Source: Onthophagus taurus (Eukaryota; Arthropoda; Insecta; Coleoptera; Scarabaeidae). From it: 64,000 bases of DNA. The first letter of the stretch is position 1. The number at the start of each line of letters is the position of its first letter. Positions 10,801 to 22,442 of the stretch are shown in pieces. The notes under the pieces were generated by a model, which was not told the DNA's origin, searched no databases, and saw only the letters and a list, made by a program, of their open reading frames with translations. The stretch covers positions 18,910,001 through 18,974,000 of the forward strand of contig NC_091976.1 of the NCBI RefSeq assembly GCF_036711975.1, written 5' to 3'. The position numbers were made by a program, and so were the translations under genes.

Positions 10801-13800
10801 TTATTCGCGCAGGTTCATAGGTGTGTTCATAAACTATACATTGTCAACGCAAAATCTGGTGAAAGGTTTTGATAAGTTTAATAAATCAGAAATATAGGAA
10901 GAGTTATCATTTTATTCCAAGAGAAAAGAAAATGACGTCACATTTATCAGCTCATATCACGATATTTTACCCACTATGAAAGAACTTACTAGTTATAATA
11001 TTATAAAACTAAACCACCAAAAAAATAAATAAATCTTTTACATTTTGTGTACATAATTAAGTATTGGTTATTATTCTTACCGGTTTGGTAGATTTTATTT
11101 ATTTATATCGATCAAAACATCATAATTAACGTTAAAATTAACGTTATTGAGCACAAATTGTGATTAAAGATAGAATCTACACTTCTGGAAGCACAACGTG
11201 GATATAGAAGAGATTATTAAAGAAGCAGAATGTAAATATCGCCTTTCTGGATTTAGAGGTGTTTGGTAAGGTGCCTAGAGGGAGAGTATGGGAAAGGCTA
11301 CTACGAGAGGAATTGAAGACAAAATTATAAAAGTTATCCAAAGCATTAAACTAAAACTAGAACTAACACAAGCACTATCACTAGAACTAACACTAGACCT
11401 AGACTTTCGGGTTAAGCCATACGTCTTTTGAAAGAGTGTTTGACTTTGAGAGAAACACTACAATATGGAATTAAGTACTAAATTAATACAGCATGAGAAT
11501 AAATAGAAAGAAAACAAAAGTGATGGCGAAAGAAGAAAAAGGAGAAGATTCGACGAGGGATCTGAGAATTGAAACTGATAACGAAGTGATGGAGCTAGTT
11601 TGTACACCACACATATTTAAGAGTTACAATCGATGAAACTGTAAAGCAGGAGATGGATATATACGAACGAATAGACAAGACCATTGAAACATAGTTTGCA
11701 CCACCGTAAAGTTTTATTGGGAAAAGAGAAGTAAAGAGATATAGTGCAGTATAGATACCAATACTAACATATGGAAGCGAGTCATAGATACTTACAGAGC
11801 AAAAGCAAGATACAAACAACGCATTTAAAATTTCTAAGAAGAATAAAAATATTACAAGGCGAGACGGAGGAGTTAGCAATCAAGAGGTCCATCTGAGTGT
11901 GTGGGGACATCTAGTCAGACTAAAAGAAGAACGGCAAGTAAAACAAGTTGGGAGGCATGGATGAGGAGAGAAATAGGACGACAGAACAAGACCTGGGAGG
12001 ATATGATAGGCAAGATTCTTTGAAAGAGGGGCAAATCAGGGATATAACGTTCTCTTTAATATGAAGTAGCAAAAACTCCGAGACCGGTAGAAACAACAAC
12101 ATCAATAATGTAGAAAATATCTAAATTTTATTTTCAAAATCGCAACGGAATATATTACCCCAGATCACGAGGGTAAGCTTAGACTTAAGTTTCAGTCAGT
12201 CATTATGTAAAGTTTGCATAAAAATTAATTACAATGACTAACTAAAATTCGAACAGATTAATAGGCATTTTATTAATATCAATCATACGCAATATTAGTC
12301 TAGTTTCTATACATTATAAAAAAGTCTAGAGAGGTTAGATCATAAGACCTGTGTTTCCTTTCCACGATACTCTATAACTCTATATAAAGATGTGGAAGAT
12401 AAAAATCTTGCTGAAATGTGTATTTAGATAAATCCAAATCATTGATTCTTACTGGATCAACATTGATTGTTGATCCAGCTCTAATCCTACTAGGACACTT
12501 AAAATAAACTGGTACATTATTTGTCTAAAGTGTATCAGATATAAGATAACTGCCATACCTTAACTCAACAGTGCAAAAAAAAAAGATTTTTTATTGCAAT
12601 CTTTATCAAACAAAACTTCTTTATACCTCAATCTACTATTCTTGACAAATCAGTTTGAAATTTGTTAAATATCGTCTCCCTCTCCGCAAAATTACCACTT
12701 GCAGCATTTGTTTGACTTAATCATAACTTGTTGAATTCGAAAATGTAATCAACTGAATCTCAAGATCACCATAACGACTGCAATTATTGTAGAAATACTA
12801 TGAAGCTTAGTGTAATCTAACGTAAAAAGTATTATATCAGACAGAAAAGCGCAGTTTCTTAACAAAGTTTGTAAAATGGATGCAATAATGTACAATTCAT
12901 GCTATATAATGCATCATAGAATATTACATTAAACAGATAACTTAGTGCAATAACTACAACTGAGTTAATATATACAGTATAGTTTTTATGGTATTAATTA
13001 ATAAAAATTCGAGAAAATTGCGGCGCACTTTGAAGGTGGGCGTACCACTTAGATTTCTCGCAGGACAGTCGAAGTTAAACAAGAATTGGATAAATGGTTT
13101 TCCGTAGTTAGTTGACAAGATGTAATTGTTACCGGTACAGTTTAAAAAAAAATCAGAAGAGCAAGACAATATCCAATTTAAGAAAGGACACGCTGAAAAG
13201 GGAAGCACCAATAATGAAAGCGCTAGACATTGGAAATACACGACAATTCAAACTTTTTTAAAGATTTCTGTGCAGATGACGTTCCCGTAATGAACAAGCA
13301 AGCAAAAACATGTATAGTTGAGTTACGTTATTTAATGCAAGACCGTAGTGAAGGGTATGTCCGAAATGATTGTATGTGCGGATTTCGTAGAAGTGCAAAG
13401 TCGTAAAAAGTACACTAAATAACTTTTTAAAACAATAAATACTTAATTGTTCTTTAGTGTTTATATTCTATTATTATTATTTTAATTTAAAATATATACT
13501 TATTCATTTCATTAAAATATATTAGAATATTACTTTTTGGTTGAAGTATTTCACTTTATTGGGACAGCCACTAAATTGGGTCAAAATGCCTCGGTCCCAA
13601 CTACGCAGAATCGACTGTATTGCATTATATATTTGTTCAAATAATGTATGATGAAACATCATTAAAGCACTTACGGCCAGTGGAATACTTAATTTTTTAT
13701 TTTTCCTTTCAGATTGCTTTAGGTATTTAGGTCGAAAGAGTAAAACCAAAGCTATTTATTGACATTAAAATTCATTTAGTGTGCATATGTTCCAAGATTA

Positions 13801-16800
13801 AATGTTTCTTTCAGTAGTAGTAATTATTGTACAAAACCCAGCTATTTAGAACTGCATTTCCTATGCACGCAAATTACATTATTTGGTCTCGGTTTTCACT
13901 TTTACTGAATACATACAGAAAAAACCGGATATAATCTGCCATTGAACATTATAATCTCAAATTTGTGAAATGCCAAGATTCAAGACTATATTAATTTCAT
14001 TGCCAGATGTGCGAAAATGTTTGGAAATTTTTAATAAATTAAAAATATCGTTCCGTTTGATATCATACTTAATTGCTTAAATTAAATGTTTGTTGGCTTT
14101 CGTTCTGATTCAAAAACTCAAATCGTTGAACTTATATAACCCGTGAAAATGCGGCTTATGAGATGGCAGTTTTTCTGTACTAATCTTAGTACACCTTCGT
14201 AATTTGTATAAGAGGACCCTATCCAACTGTTTGCACGTTTTTAGTTATCTAGTTACACGTAATATTATGAATAAATCTTAATAGAATCTATCTTGACTGA
14301 GACAAATAAGTCTCAGTAAGGGAAAAAATATTCAACCGATTAAAAGCCCATCTGTAGAGAAGAACAGTAGTGTTAGGTATCAGATTAAGAACTGCTTACA
14401 ACAGATATCTCCTTATTTAAATTAAAATTTCACAAATCATGTCAATTACCATCTAATTTTTGTTTTAATTAGAAAGAAACTGATTGTAATCAGCTTCATA
14501 GTAATCCAATTCATCAAATTAATCAATAGATTAATTTCTTTTGTGAGTAAAACCTGATTGAAAATCATTTATTCAAAAATATTTAGTTATCAGTGTAACT
14601 TTACACTTTAAAAACTTTATTGAATTTTTTTAAATGAAACATAAACCTTTAACAAAAAAATAAAAATAAATAATAATTACCTCTTTATCCTTAATTAGTT
14701 TTGCCAAAAATGTTTTTCCACTACCTGGTGGTCCTCTTAAAATGATAACGATTCTAGCTGCCCTTGAATATCTTCCAGGAGGACTTAAAACATCCTCAAT
14801 CAGGGTAATGTTCTTCATAGATTGAGGTCGCGGAGGTGAAATTCTTATTTCTTTAATCTCTCTATTAAAACCTACGTCTTTTTGTACACTCAAATCACCA
14901 AATCTTCTCCCTCTAAATTCTTCATTTCGTAACCTTTCAGGTGATTCATATCTTACCCTTTCAGGTTCCTCAAATCTTATTCTTTCTGGTTCTTCAAATC
15001 TTATTTTTTCAGCTTCTTCAAACCTTTTCCTCTCTGATTCATCAAATCGTTTTCTTTCAGTTTCGTCAAATCGTTTTCTTTCAGTTTCATCAAATCGTTT
15101 TCTTTCAGTTTCATCAAATCGTTTTCTTTCAGTTTCATCAAATCGTTTTCTTTCAGTTTCATCAAACCTAATTCTTTCAGAATCCTCAAATCTAATTCGT
15201 TCAGGTTCCTCAAATCTCATCCTTTCAGGTTCTTCGAATCGAATTCTTTCGGGTTCTTCAAATCTTATCCTTTCAGGCGGTTGAAATCTAGGTTTTTCTG
15301 AACTTGGACGTTCAAAATCATCATTCGATCTTCTTTGAAAGTCTTTTTGCGGCGGCTCAAATTTAATTCTTTCGTCGATTTTTTCGAACGGTTCATCGTA
15401 TTTACTTTTTATTAAAGTTTCATCACGTTTAATTCTACGATCTTCGCGTCTCCAAGAGTCACTGTAACGATCGTAACCGGGAGGAAATCTACTGTAAGTT
15501 GGTTGATCGTAACGTTGAATTACAAAATCGAATTCGCGACAATTTCTTAATGTTTTTTTTAACCAATCCGGTCTTTGAGGAAGTGGGATTCTATTAACTG
15601 GTTTGTGACGATAATCGAATGTTCTTAATGGCTCAATTGCAATTTGGATGTCTTCTGGAGTGTTTGTTTTGTGGTCATATTCGATTACTTTGACGGGTTC
15701 CCACATAGGGGTGGTATCTTCTGATTGTTTTGAAGATTCTTCTTGATTAACACCTTCATTTTCATTGTAATTATATCCTTCGGTGTAATTTTCTTCGTAG
15801 TTTTCGTCGTAATTTTCCTCGTAATTTTCGTCGTTATAATTGTTGTAATTCTCGTTTTCTTCGTAATTATCAAAATCGTCATTTTGAAAGTGTTGCCTAC
15901 GATTTTGAAATTTTTTTTGTCTCTTTCTGTTTTTCCCCCTGAAATTATTTTCGTTATAACTTCTATCATCTTCCTCATAATAATCTTCGTCGAAATTATT
16001 TCCTTGATTTCCGCTAAAGTTAGGTTGGAAATTATCTCCACCGCGGAAATTTCCAAGATTTGTCATGTTATTATTATTATTGCTACTATTACTTTGTTCG
16101 TTAAATTGATTGGGGCCTCTAAAATCGTCGTCTCTGTTAAAATTGGGTGGTCTAAAGTTTAATCCACCAAAGTTTGCGTTTTGAGATGAATTTTTATCAT
16201 CTTGGAAATTGTTTGGGCCTCTTGGATTCGGGGCATTTTGGAAGTTTATGTTTCTAAAATTATTAGGGGGTTGAAAACGATCGTTTATATCAAAATTTCG
16301 ATTAAAATTATCATTTCTAAATGAATTTTGTTGTTGAAAATTATTATTTGGTTGAAAACGGTCTTGGTTTGAATGGAAATGTTCTTGATTTGAATGAAAA
16401 CTATCTTGATTTGGTTGAAAATTGTCTTGATTAATTTGAAATCGGTCTTGATTTTGTTGAAAATCATCGTTTTGAAAATTATCATTATTATTTCGATAAT
16501 TTTCTTGATTTCGCCCGCGAAAACCACCTTTTCCAAAACCATCATCAACATTTTTATTACCCCAATCTGCTTCAGGCTTCCCCCCAAAACTACTTCTAGT
16601 TTGATCATCAAAACTGCTCGCGTTATCAAAATTATTTTTCGGATCGCTTTGACTCGAAGCTGTTTCATTAAATTCTTTTGGTTCGTGTATTTTAGAGGTT
16701 GTATCAGTGAAACTAGAGGAGCTCGAAACTTTTTGATTTTGCGAAACCATTGATAACATACTCAACAGTTTTTGATCGCCTAAAATTGTGTTGATTCCTT

Positions 16801-18120
16801 TTGAGATCGCTTCTAAATCGGGAATTGGTTTATTAGGGGGTAATTTATCTACTTCTATTACAGAGTCGATATTTGGAGATTCATTTTTTTCTTCATCTTG
16901 GACATCTCCAACTAAATCTAAACCTGGAATGCCGTCGGAAGTTGTTAATTTAAGAAATGATATGCCATCATCTTTAATATCAACGTTCATTTCTAAATTT
17001 TGTGGTTTTGTGATGTTTTCAAATGCCTCATTATCAGAATTTTTGGATGTTTCACCTTGTTTTTGATTATTGTCAGGTAACCCCAAACGTTTTCTTCGCA
17101 TTTGTTCCCTTCTTTCTAATAATTGAGTTCTCCAAGCTTCCCATTTTTTCTCATATTCTTTGTATTGCTCTTTATCAGGATGATTCACATTTTGTTCTTT
17201 CCACTTATTAAATTGAGCCTCCCATTCTGTAAATTGCTTAATAAATTTTTTCTCAGTTTCAGATAAATCTTCTGGGTTTTGATTTGGATTTGTTTGTTCA
17301 TTATCACCTTTATTGATAATCTTAGGATCTAACTTTATTCGTTTATTATCAATTTCTTTACCAAAATCAGGCTTCTTTAAAGGTAAACTCAACAAACTTG
17401 GTGGTTTATTCTGGTTATTACTTCTATTTTGTTGTTGTTGATTTATATTTTGTTGCTGATTTATATTTTGCTGTTGATTTATACTTTGCTGATTTATATT
17501 TAGCTGATTAACTTTTTGTTGCTGTTGATTAACCTTTTGCTGTTGTTGATACCCCCCACCAAAATTACGATTATTTTGGTTATTTCTATTGAAATTTACA
17601 TTTAATTGCTGCCCAGAAGGACTTTGAAACTGATTCTGATTACTTTTATTTTGACTTGGTGGTTGAAAATTAGGTGGTGGGGCAGAAAAATTTGTCTGTG
17701 TATTTATCCCAAAGTTCCTATCATCTTTTAGTGGCTCATTGGGCGGCGGCTGTGGTTGTGCTTGAGCTACCTCAGGAGGTAACGGGGGAGGAATTGATGT
17801 ATTCAAAATCGGAGGTTGTACTGCTTGTGATAAAGCTGACATCGATTTCTGATACTAAACATGTTTAAAAAACATTTTTAGTCCGTTTTCAAAAGTATTT
17901 TTAATCAACTTACTTCTGCTCCATATTGTTGATGCCACTGTTGATATTGTTGTTGCCATTGAGCCCACTGTTGCCAGTTTTGTTGTTGCATTTGGGCCCA
18001 TTGATCAGCCGTATACTGAGGAGGTAAAACCCCCGTTGGATTAACAATTGGAGCTGGATTTACGATCCCAGATAAATTTGGAATCATTGGAGCACCATTA
18101 TTCCATTGTTGCCAAGCCAT
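7846..18120 (-). CDS. YLPM1: YLPM1/ZAP3 orthologue: nuclear P-loop protein, PP1-binding
   Basis: Seven coding exons on the minus strand: 18120-17914, 17854-14681, 10096-9815, 9754-9521, 9272-9218, 8190-8081 and 8013-7846. They join in frame to 1409 residues. The start MAWQQWNNG is followed by Gln/Trp-rich repeats (residues 1-69), a long disordered Asn/Gln/Pro-rich region, acidic Asn/Glu/Tyr repeats, and an octapeptide array (about 926-1046). Then comes a kinase-like module with Walker A GPPGSGKT (1110-1117), GGSAPRILSLDDYF and QNGFQ|VYVCQLEFDLASC across exon joins. The C-terminal end has the PP1-docking motif RVRW (1354-1357) in RVRWADLEERREQQKMRAIG. Vertebrate YLPM1/ZAP3 is a nuclear protein that binds PP1 and RNA-processing proteins and has a putative nucleoside/polynucleotide kinase fold; the same role is inferred here. 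Exon joins follow GT-AG. The 5' end faces MCTS1. Confidence 0.93.
8191..9217. other. YLPM1 intron, 1.0 kb, nothing recognised
   Basis: This is the intron between the 55-nt exon (9218-9272) and the 110-nt exon (8081-8190). It is AT-rich. A short frame on the minus strand at 8272-8472 has no recognisable motif. Confidence 0.8.
10097..14680. other. YLPM1 intron of 4.6 kb with repeat debris
   Basis: This intron lies just after the Walker A exon; the reading phase is 0 (KDKE | VEHGGSAPR). It holds a decayed LINE (about 11180-12110, opposite strand to the gene) and a short inverted repeat at 12454-12478 (tggatcaaca / tgttgatcca, 5-nt loop). Sequence at 13000-13760 of slightly higher GC may be transposon remains, but I could not name it. 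The rest is AT-rich with nothing seen. Confidence 0.7.
11180..12110 (+). mobile_element. LINE reverse transcriptase fragment, decayed
   Basis: Plus-strand frames resemble the middle and end of a non-LTR retrotransposon RT. Near 11230-11320 is AFLDLEVFGKVPRGRVWERL, corresponding to the usual AFxDLEKAFDRVPR block. Near 11600-11870 are fragments matching thumb/C-terminal text (Y..MEASHRYLQSKSKIQTTHL, FLRRIKILQG). Near 11900-12060 is the C-terminal tail (VCGD, NKLGGMDEERNRTTEQDLGG). Stops and shifts are frequent. It sits antisense to the host gene, inside its intron. Confidence 0.65.
14922..15290 (-). repeat. 24-bp coding minisatellite in YLPM1 (octapeptide array)
   Basis: About 15 tandem copies of a 24-bp unit encode an eight-residue repeat of consensus (D/E)E(T/P)ER(K/I)RF. 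The five central copies (about 15050-15170) are almost identical at DNA level (DETERKRF), while flanking copies are diverged (EEPERIRF, EEAEKIRF, ESPERLRN). The charged alternating pattern would favour a long single alpha-helix. The near-identical central block indicates recent expansion by slippage or unequal exchange. Confidence 0.85.
15770..15870 (-). repeat. Coding repeat NYEENYDENYEE in YLPM1
   Basis: A short-period repeat on the minus strand encodes alternating Asn-Tyr and acidic pairs (NYNDENYEENYDENYEENYT). It lies in the disordered middle of the YLPM1 homologue and is typical low-complexity sequence. Confidence 0.7.
16325..16480 (-). repeat. Coding repeat NQD(N/R/S)FQ(P/S) in YLPM1
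   Basis: Seven or so tandem heptapeptide-like units (QNQDRFQINQDNFQPNQDSF, HSNQEHFHSNQDRFQPNN) in the Asn/Gln-rich part of the protein, encoded by roughly 21-bp units. This is a low-complexity expansion within the coding exon. Confidence 0.7.
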
Positions 18121-18802
18121 TACCTTAATAAATACTTTAACAAAACTTTATATGTCCTTAAAAGCACCGATTTATCTTACCTTTAATTAATTAAACTGTC
18201 ATTTAAAGCTTTCTGACACACTTTAACACTTTTAAAGGAATTTATCTTGGTTGTTATATATGGTAGAGGTATTTTAAGAGATTAAATAAGATAAGAATGA
18301 TTCTGCTCCAGATTATGGACAAAATATAAGCAAAAAGAAACAAATCAAAGTGTTGGCTTACCTAGAGTAGATTATTTCCTTTATATTGAAGGTACGTGGA
18401 ATTATTGAGGGATAGGGAGTTCTTTTAATATTAAATGCTTAGTTTTATGTGAAATTGAATCAATTATACGGCTTTATTTCACCGTAAAATTGAAATATGT
18501 TAAACATCACACATTTGACATTACGCACAAGCAAACAATATTAATAATCCTATCAGGGTGGGTAACATAAATTAAAAACCTAGATTTTTAGAACAAATTC
18601 AACTTCCAAACCACATATATAGATATTTCCCATTTAAAATATTTTTTTAATAACCACTTAACAAATATTATCAATATTCTCATTTATTAAATAATTATTT
18701 CAATAAAATATTACCAACATAAATTGACATTTAGAAAAGTTGGTTATCGTAACATAACCTCAAAGATAACCCACCGAACTCAATTCAATTAATTTATTGA
18801 AA
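18121..18802. promoter_or_regulatory. Divergent promoter region between YLPM1 and MCTS1
   Basis: The start codons of YLPM1 (minus, 18120) and MCTS1 (plus, 18803) are 682 bp apart, head to head. No coding frame lies between, so both transcription starts must be here unless untranslated exons are further away. The sequence is AT-rich with no clear TATA box or CpG cluster. Shared or overlapping promoter use is inferred from geometry only. Confidence 0.6.
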
Positions 18803-21800
18803 ATGTTTAAAAAGTATTTATTACTTTTACTGTGTTTTGTACAATTAATTGGTTGGTTTTTTTAGATTTGATGAAAAGGAAGGGGTTTCCGGTATACTAC
18901 AGTTAAAATCGTCTGTTCAAAAAGGTATTCGGGGTAAACTTTTAGATCAATTTCCTCATTTAGAGGGTTATATCGATGCTGTCATCCCTAAAAAGGATAA
19001 TTTACGTATTGTAAAATGGTAAGAAATTGATTTGAAATATTAGAAAGTGTTTAAAACTATTTATTTTATAGTCATGATCATATTGAGATTATTGTGAACA
19101 CTGCCGGTGATTTGCTGTTTTTTAGACAACGAGAAGGACAGTGGATGCCCACTTTAAGACTTTTGCACAAATGTAAATATATAATCTTTTCTTTTGGCTA
19201 TGTATAATTTTATTTATTTCTAATAGATCCGTTTTTCTTGCCAATGCAACAAGTTGATAAAGGCGCAATTAGATTCGTTTTAAGTGGTGCTAATATTATG
19301 TGTCCTGGATTAACATCTCCTGGTGCCAAAATGACTGAAGTTCCTAAAGGAACTGTGGTGGTAAATGTTTATATTTATTAATTTCAAGATTTGTTGGTGT
19401 GAAATATTCCAGAGTAGCTTAACAATGTTTGCTTTAATCAGTTTGTGAATATAATCACAAAATATATTTTTCAGCACTTCAAAGTAAAATACAAAAAAGC
19501 AGGAAAGTCTAATTTTTATGGAAACCAAAAGGGGTGTTGACTATTTCGTCAAATTTTTCATATTTTTCTTGATATCTATGCGGCTGAGAGCAAAAGTGCA
19601 AGAGAACAATATTGTTAAGCATAAAATTTGCTACAACTTTTGTTCTAAAAGATTTTTTGTAACATGTTTACATTCCCCAGTGTTACCATCAATAACTTCA
19701 AAAAACAACTAATTCGTAACTTTTTCACATTTACGTATTTTTTTCGATATCTATGCGTCTGAAAGCAAAAGTGCAAAAGAGCAATATTATTGAACATAAA
19801 ATTTGCTGCAACTTTTGCTCTAAATTTTTTTTTGTAAAATGCTCAGATTCTTAAGTGTTACAATCAATAACATGAAAAAACAACAAATTCGTCAAATTTT
19901 TGAATTGTCATGTTGTTCTCGGTTTCTATGCGTCTGAGAGCAAAAGTGCAACAGAGCAATATCGTTAAGCATAACATTTGCTGCAACTTTTGTTCTAAAA
20001 GTTTTTTTGTAAAATGCTCAGATTCTCCAGTGTTACCATCAATAACATGAAAGAACTAATTCGTAAAATTTTTGCATTTACATATTTTTCTCGGTTTATA
20101 TGCGTCTGGAAGAAAAAGTGTAACTGAGCAATATTGTTATGCATAAAATTTGCCACAACTTTTGCTCTAAAAGTTTTTTTGTAACCTGCTCAGATTCCTC
20201 AGTGTTACCATCAACAACTTGAAAAAAACAGCTAATTCCTAAATTTTTGCATTTACGTATTTTTCTCGATATCTATGCGTCTGAGAGCAAAAGTGCAACA
20301 GAGCAATATTGTTAAGCATAAAATTTGCTACAACTTTTGCTCTAATTTTTTTTTGTAAAATGCTCAGATTCTCAAGTGTTACCATCAATAACATGAAAAA
20401 ACACCTAATTAGTCAAATTTTTGCATTTTCATATTTTTCTCGGTTTCTATGCGTCTGGAAGAAAAAGTGTAACTGAGCAATATTGTTAAGCATAAAATTT
20501 GCCACAACTTTTGCTCTAAAAGTTTTTTTGTAACCTGCTCAGATTCCTCAGTGTTACCATCCACATCTTGAAAAAAAACTAATTTGAAAATTTTTGCATT
20601 TTCATATTTTTCTCGGTTTCTATGCGTCTGGAAGAAAAAGTGTAACTGAGTAATATTGTTAAGCATAAAATTTGCCACAACTTTTGCTCTAAAAGTTTTT
20701 TTGTAACCTGCTCAAATTCCTCAGTGTTACCATCAATAACTTGAAAAAAACAACTAATTCGTAAATTTTTGCATTTACGTATTTTTCTCGATATCTATGC
20801 ACCTGAGAGCAAAAATGCAAGAGAGCAATATTGTTAAGCATAAAATTTGCTACAACTTTTATTCCAAAAGTTTTTTATTTTAACTTGCACAGATTCCTAA
20901 GTTTAACATTGATAATCTGAGTTAGGATTATTAATACGGTTTCCAACATTAAGACAATTTTTTTTTCAAAATGCGAAAGTGCAACTTTAAGGACATTTAG
21001 TACCGTCCTGTAAGTTCTAACATCCAATCATCCAATCACAAAAATCATCATAGGCCATACAAATGTGATTCATTAATTCATTTATATGTGAACGTCCAGA
21101 ATTCTTTGAAATTGCAGAAAACACTGAATTTGTATTGAAATAATCGCAGTAGCTTATAATAAGCAGTTTTTCAAATTCGAATAAATATTTTTTAAAATCG
21201 ATCTTGATTATCATCGCTTAATAATGGTTATTTCTAAATCTTCAAAGTTTAGGAACCATTCCCTTTACTAAAGATCTATCTCAGAAAGTTAGATGATGAG
21301 CTATAACTTCATTGCTACAACATCATTTGATACCTTGATAATATCGCATCGTTTTGCTTTGCGACATTTCCCATATTTTTGATAATAAGAGAGGGGGAGG
21401 CCAAATAACTCCAAATAACTAACTTAAATTACTAACGATATTAGAACTTGTAACTGTCACACTAAGTCATTAAAATTAACAATAATTTGGGTATTATAAA
21501 CATCCTGATGGTTTTTAAAAGAATAAAACCCAACATTTCTCGCCGGGCTATTTTTGATGTGTGGGTTAGCAGTTTGTTAAAAGCTCGATTGAACATTTAT
21601 TCTCTTCTCCAGGTGATCCAGTAAAATCGAATCATATGGACGCGGTCTTTCTCATTATACCACAATATATACAGCACTAAGTTCATACATCGTGCAATCA
21701 TCATTTGTTTGATTAGTATCAATGTTGGAAAACGAATTTTTCCATGAACTGCTCAATACTCACTTCTGCTCAATTTAAAACAACCTTAGTTCAAGTTTAA

Positions 21801-22442
21801 TCCATTTGTATCATCAAAGTATTCTATCACCAAGCGCGGAATATTCCGCGAGCATGCGACTGTCTCATAAAATCAAGCGCATGATGCAAATGGGTTAATA
21901 GCCACATATGGTTGCGGTTGCCAAACACAGTGGAGGGAGGCGAGACTTTGTCTTTGCTGTGGAATAGATCTGGCAAATATTCAAAAAAGTTTATCAAGAT
22001 GTCAATAAATGCAGTTAAAACCTTTTAGTCTTGGAAAATGTTAAAAGTAGCTTTGCCTTAGCTTTGACTTTAAATAGAATTGCTCTGTACTATCTCATAC
22101 ATACATATAAAATTTATTTTATATTGATCAAATAATTCTAAGTTATAGTGAATATCTTAAAATCATTTGACTAGCTATTTAGATAGTAAAAAAATAAATA
22201 TAAATTTTTCAGTTTTTTTAATTGTTTTATAGGCTATTATGGCTGAAGGAAAACAACATGCTCTAGCTATTGGAATTACAACTCTATCAACTGAAGAAAT
22301 GTAAGTTTATTTAAATTGGAATTAAGTGGTAAGAAATTCTTGATTTTTTAATTTTTTTAGAGGTAAAATTAATAAAGGTGTTGGAGTTGAAAATTGTCAT
22401 TATTTAAACGATGGTTTATGGCAAATGAAACCTGTTAAATAA
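18803..22442 (+). CDS. MCTS1: MCTS1 (MCT-1) translation re-initiation factor
   Basis: Six coding exons: 18803-18813, 18866-19018, 19072-19172, 19227-19360, 22233-22300 and 22361-22442. They join in frame to 182 residues, almost the same length as human MCTS1 (181). Exon 1 codes only MFKK and one split codon, and its GT-AG joins restore [20 protein letters not shown]. Conserved blocks are [31 protein letters not shown], the PUA-domain core [20 protein letters not shown] and [22 protein letters not shown] and the C-terminal [14 protein letters not shown]. The N-terminal DUF1947-type domain and PUA domain together bind DENR in animals; the complex recycles 40S subunits and helps re-initiation after short upstream ORFs. 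No break is seen. Intron 4 is long (2.9 kb) and carries a tandem repeat. Confidence 0.95.
19530..20930. repeat. Tandem repeat, 8 copies of about 175 bp, in MCTS1 intron 4
   Basis: The word tctatg followed by cg(t/g)ctg or a close variant recurs at 19575, 19750, 19925, 20097, 20272, 20446, 20619 and 20794, a period of 172-175 bp. Each unit also has gagcaaaagtgcaa, gagcaatattgttaagcata, acaacttttgctctaaaag and cagtgttaccatcaataac. Inside a unit, agagcaaaagt and acttttgctct are inverted copies, so each unit can fold. Copies differ by several percent. The unit length is in the range usual for insect satellite DNA. The short frame on the minus strand at 20409-20678 is a by-product of the repeat. 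Confidence 0.9.
20931..22232. other. Rest of MCTS1 intron 4, nothing coding
   Basis: No exon or transposon recognised. One exact 16-bp palindrome, CGCGGAATATTCCGCG, lies at 21835-21850 in otherwise AT-rich sequence. Confidence 0.7.

Noticed and set aside
15743..16162. 139-codon Ile/Val/Phe-rich frame on the plus strand
   Set aside because: It is antisense to the Asn/Asp/Glu-rich part of YLPM1; the apparent hydrophobic protein is a by-product of that codon composition. The same holds for 14941-15171 and 16394-16753.
20409..20678. 89-codon frame with an internal repeat on the minus strand
   Set aside because: It is generated by two units of the 175-bp tandem repeat; other units have stops in the same frame.
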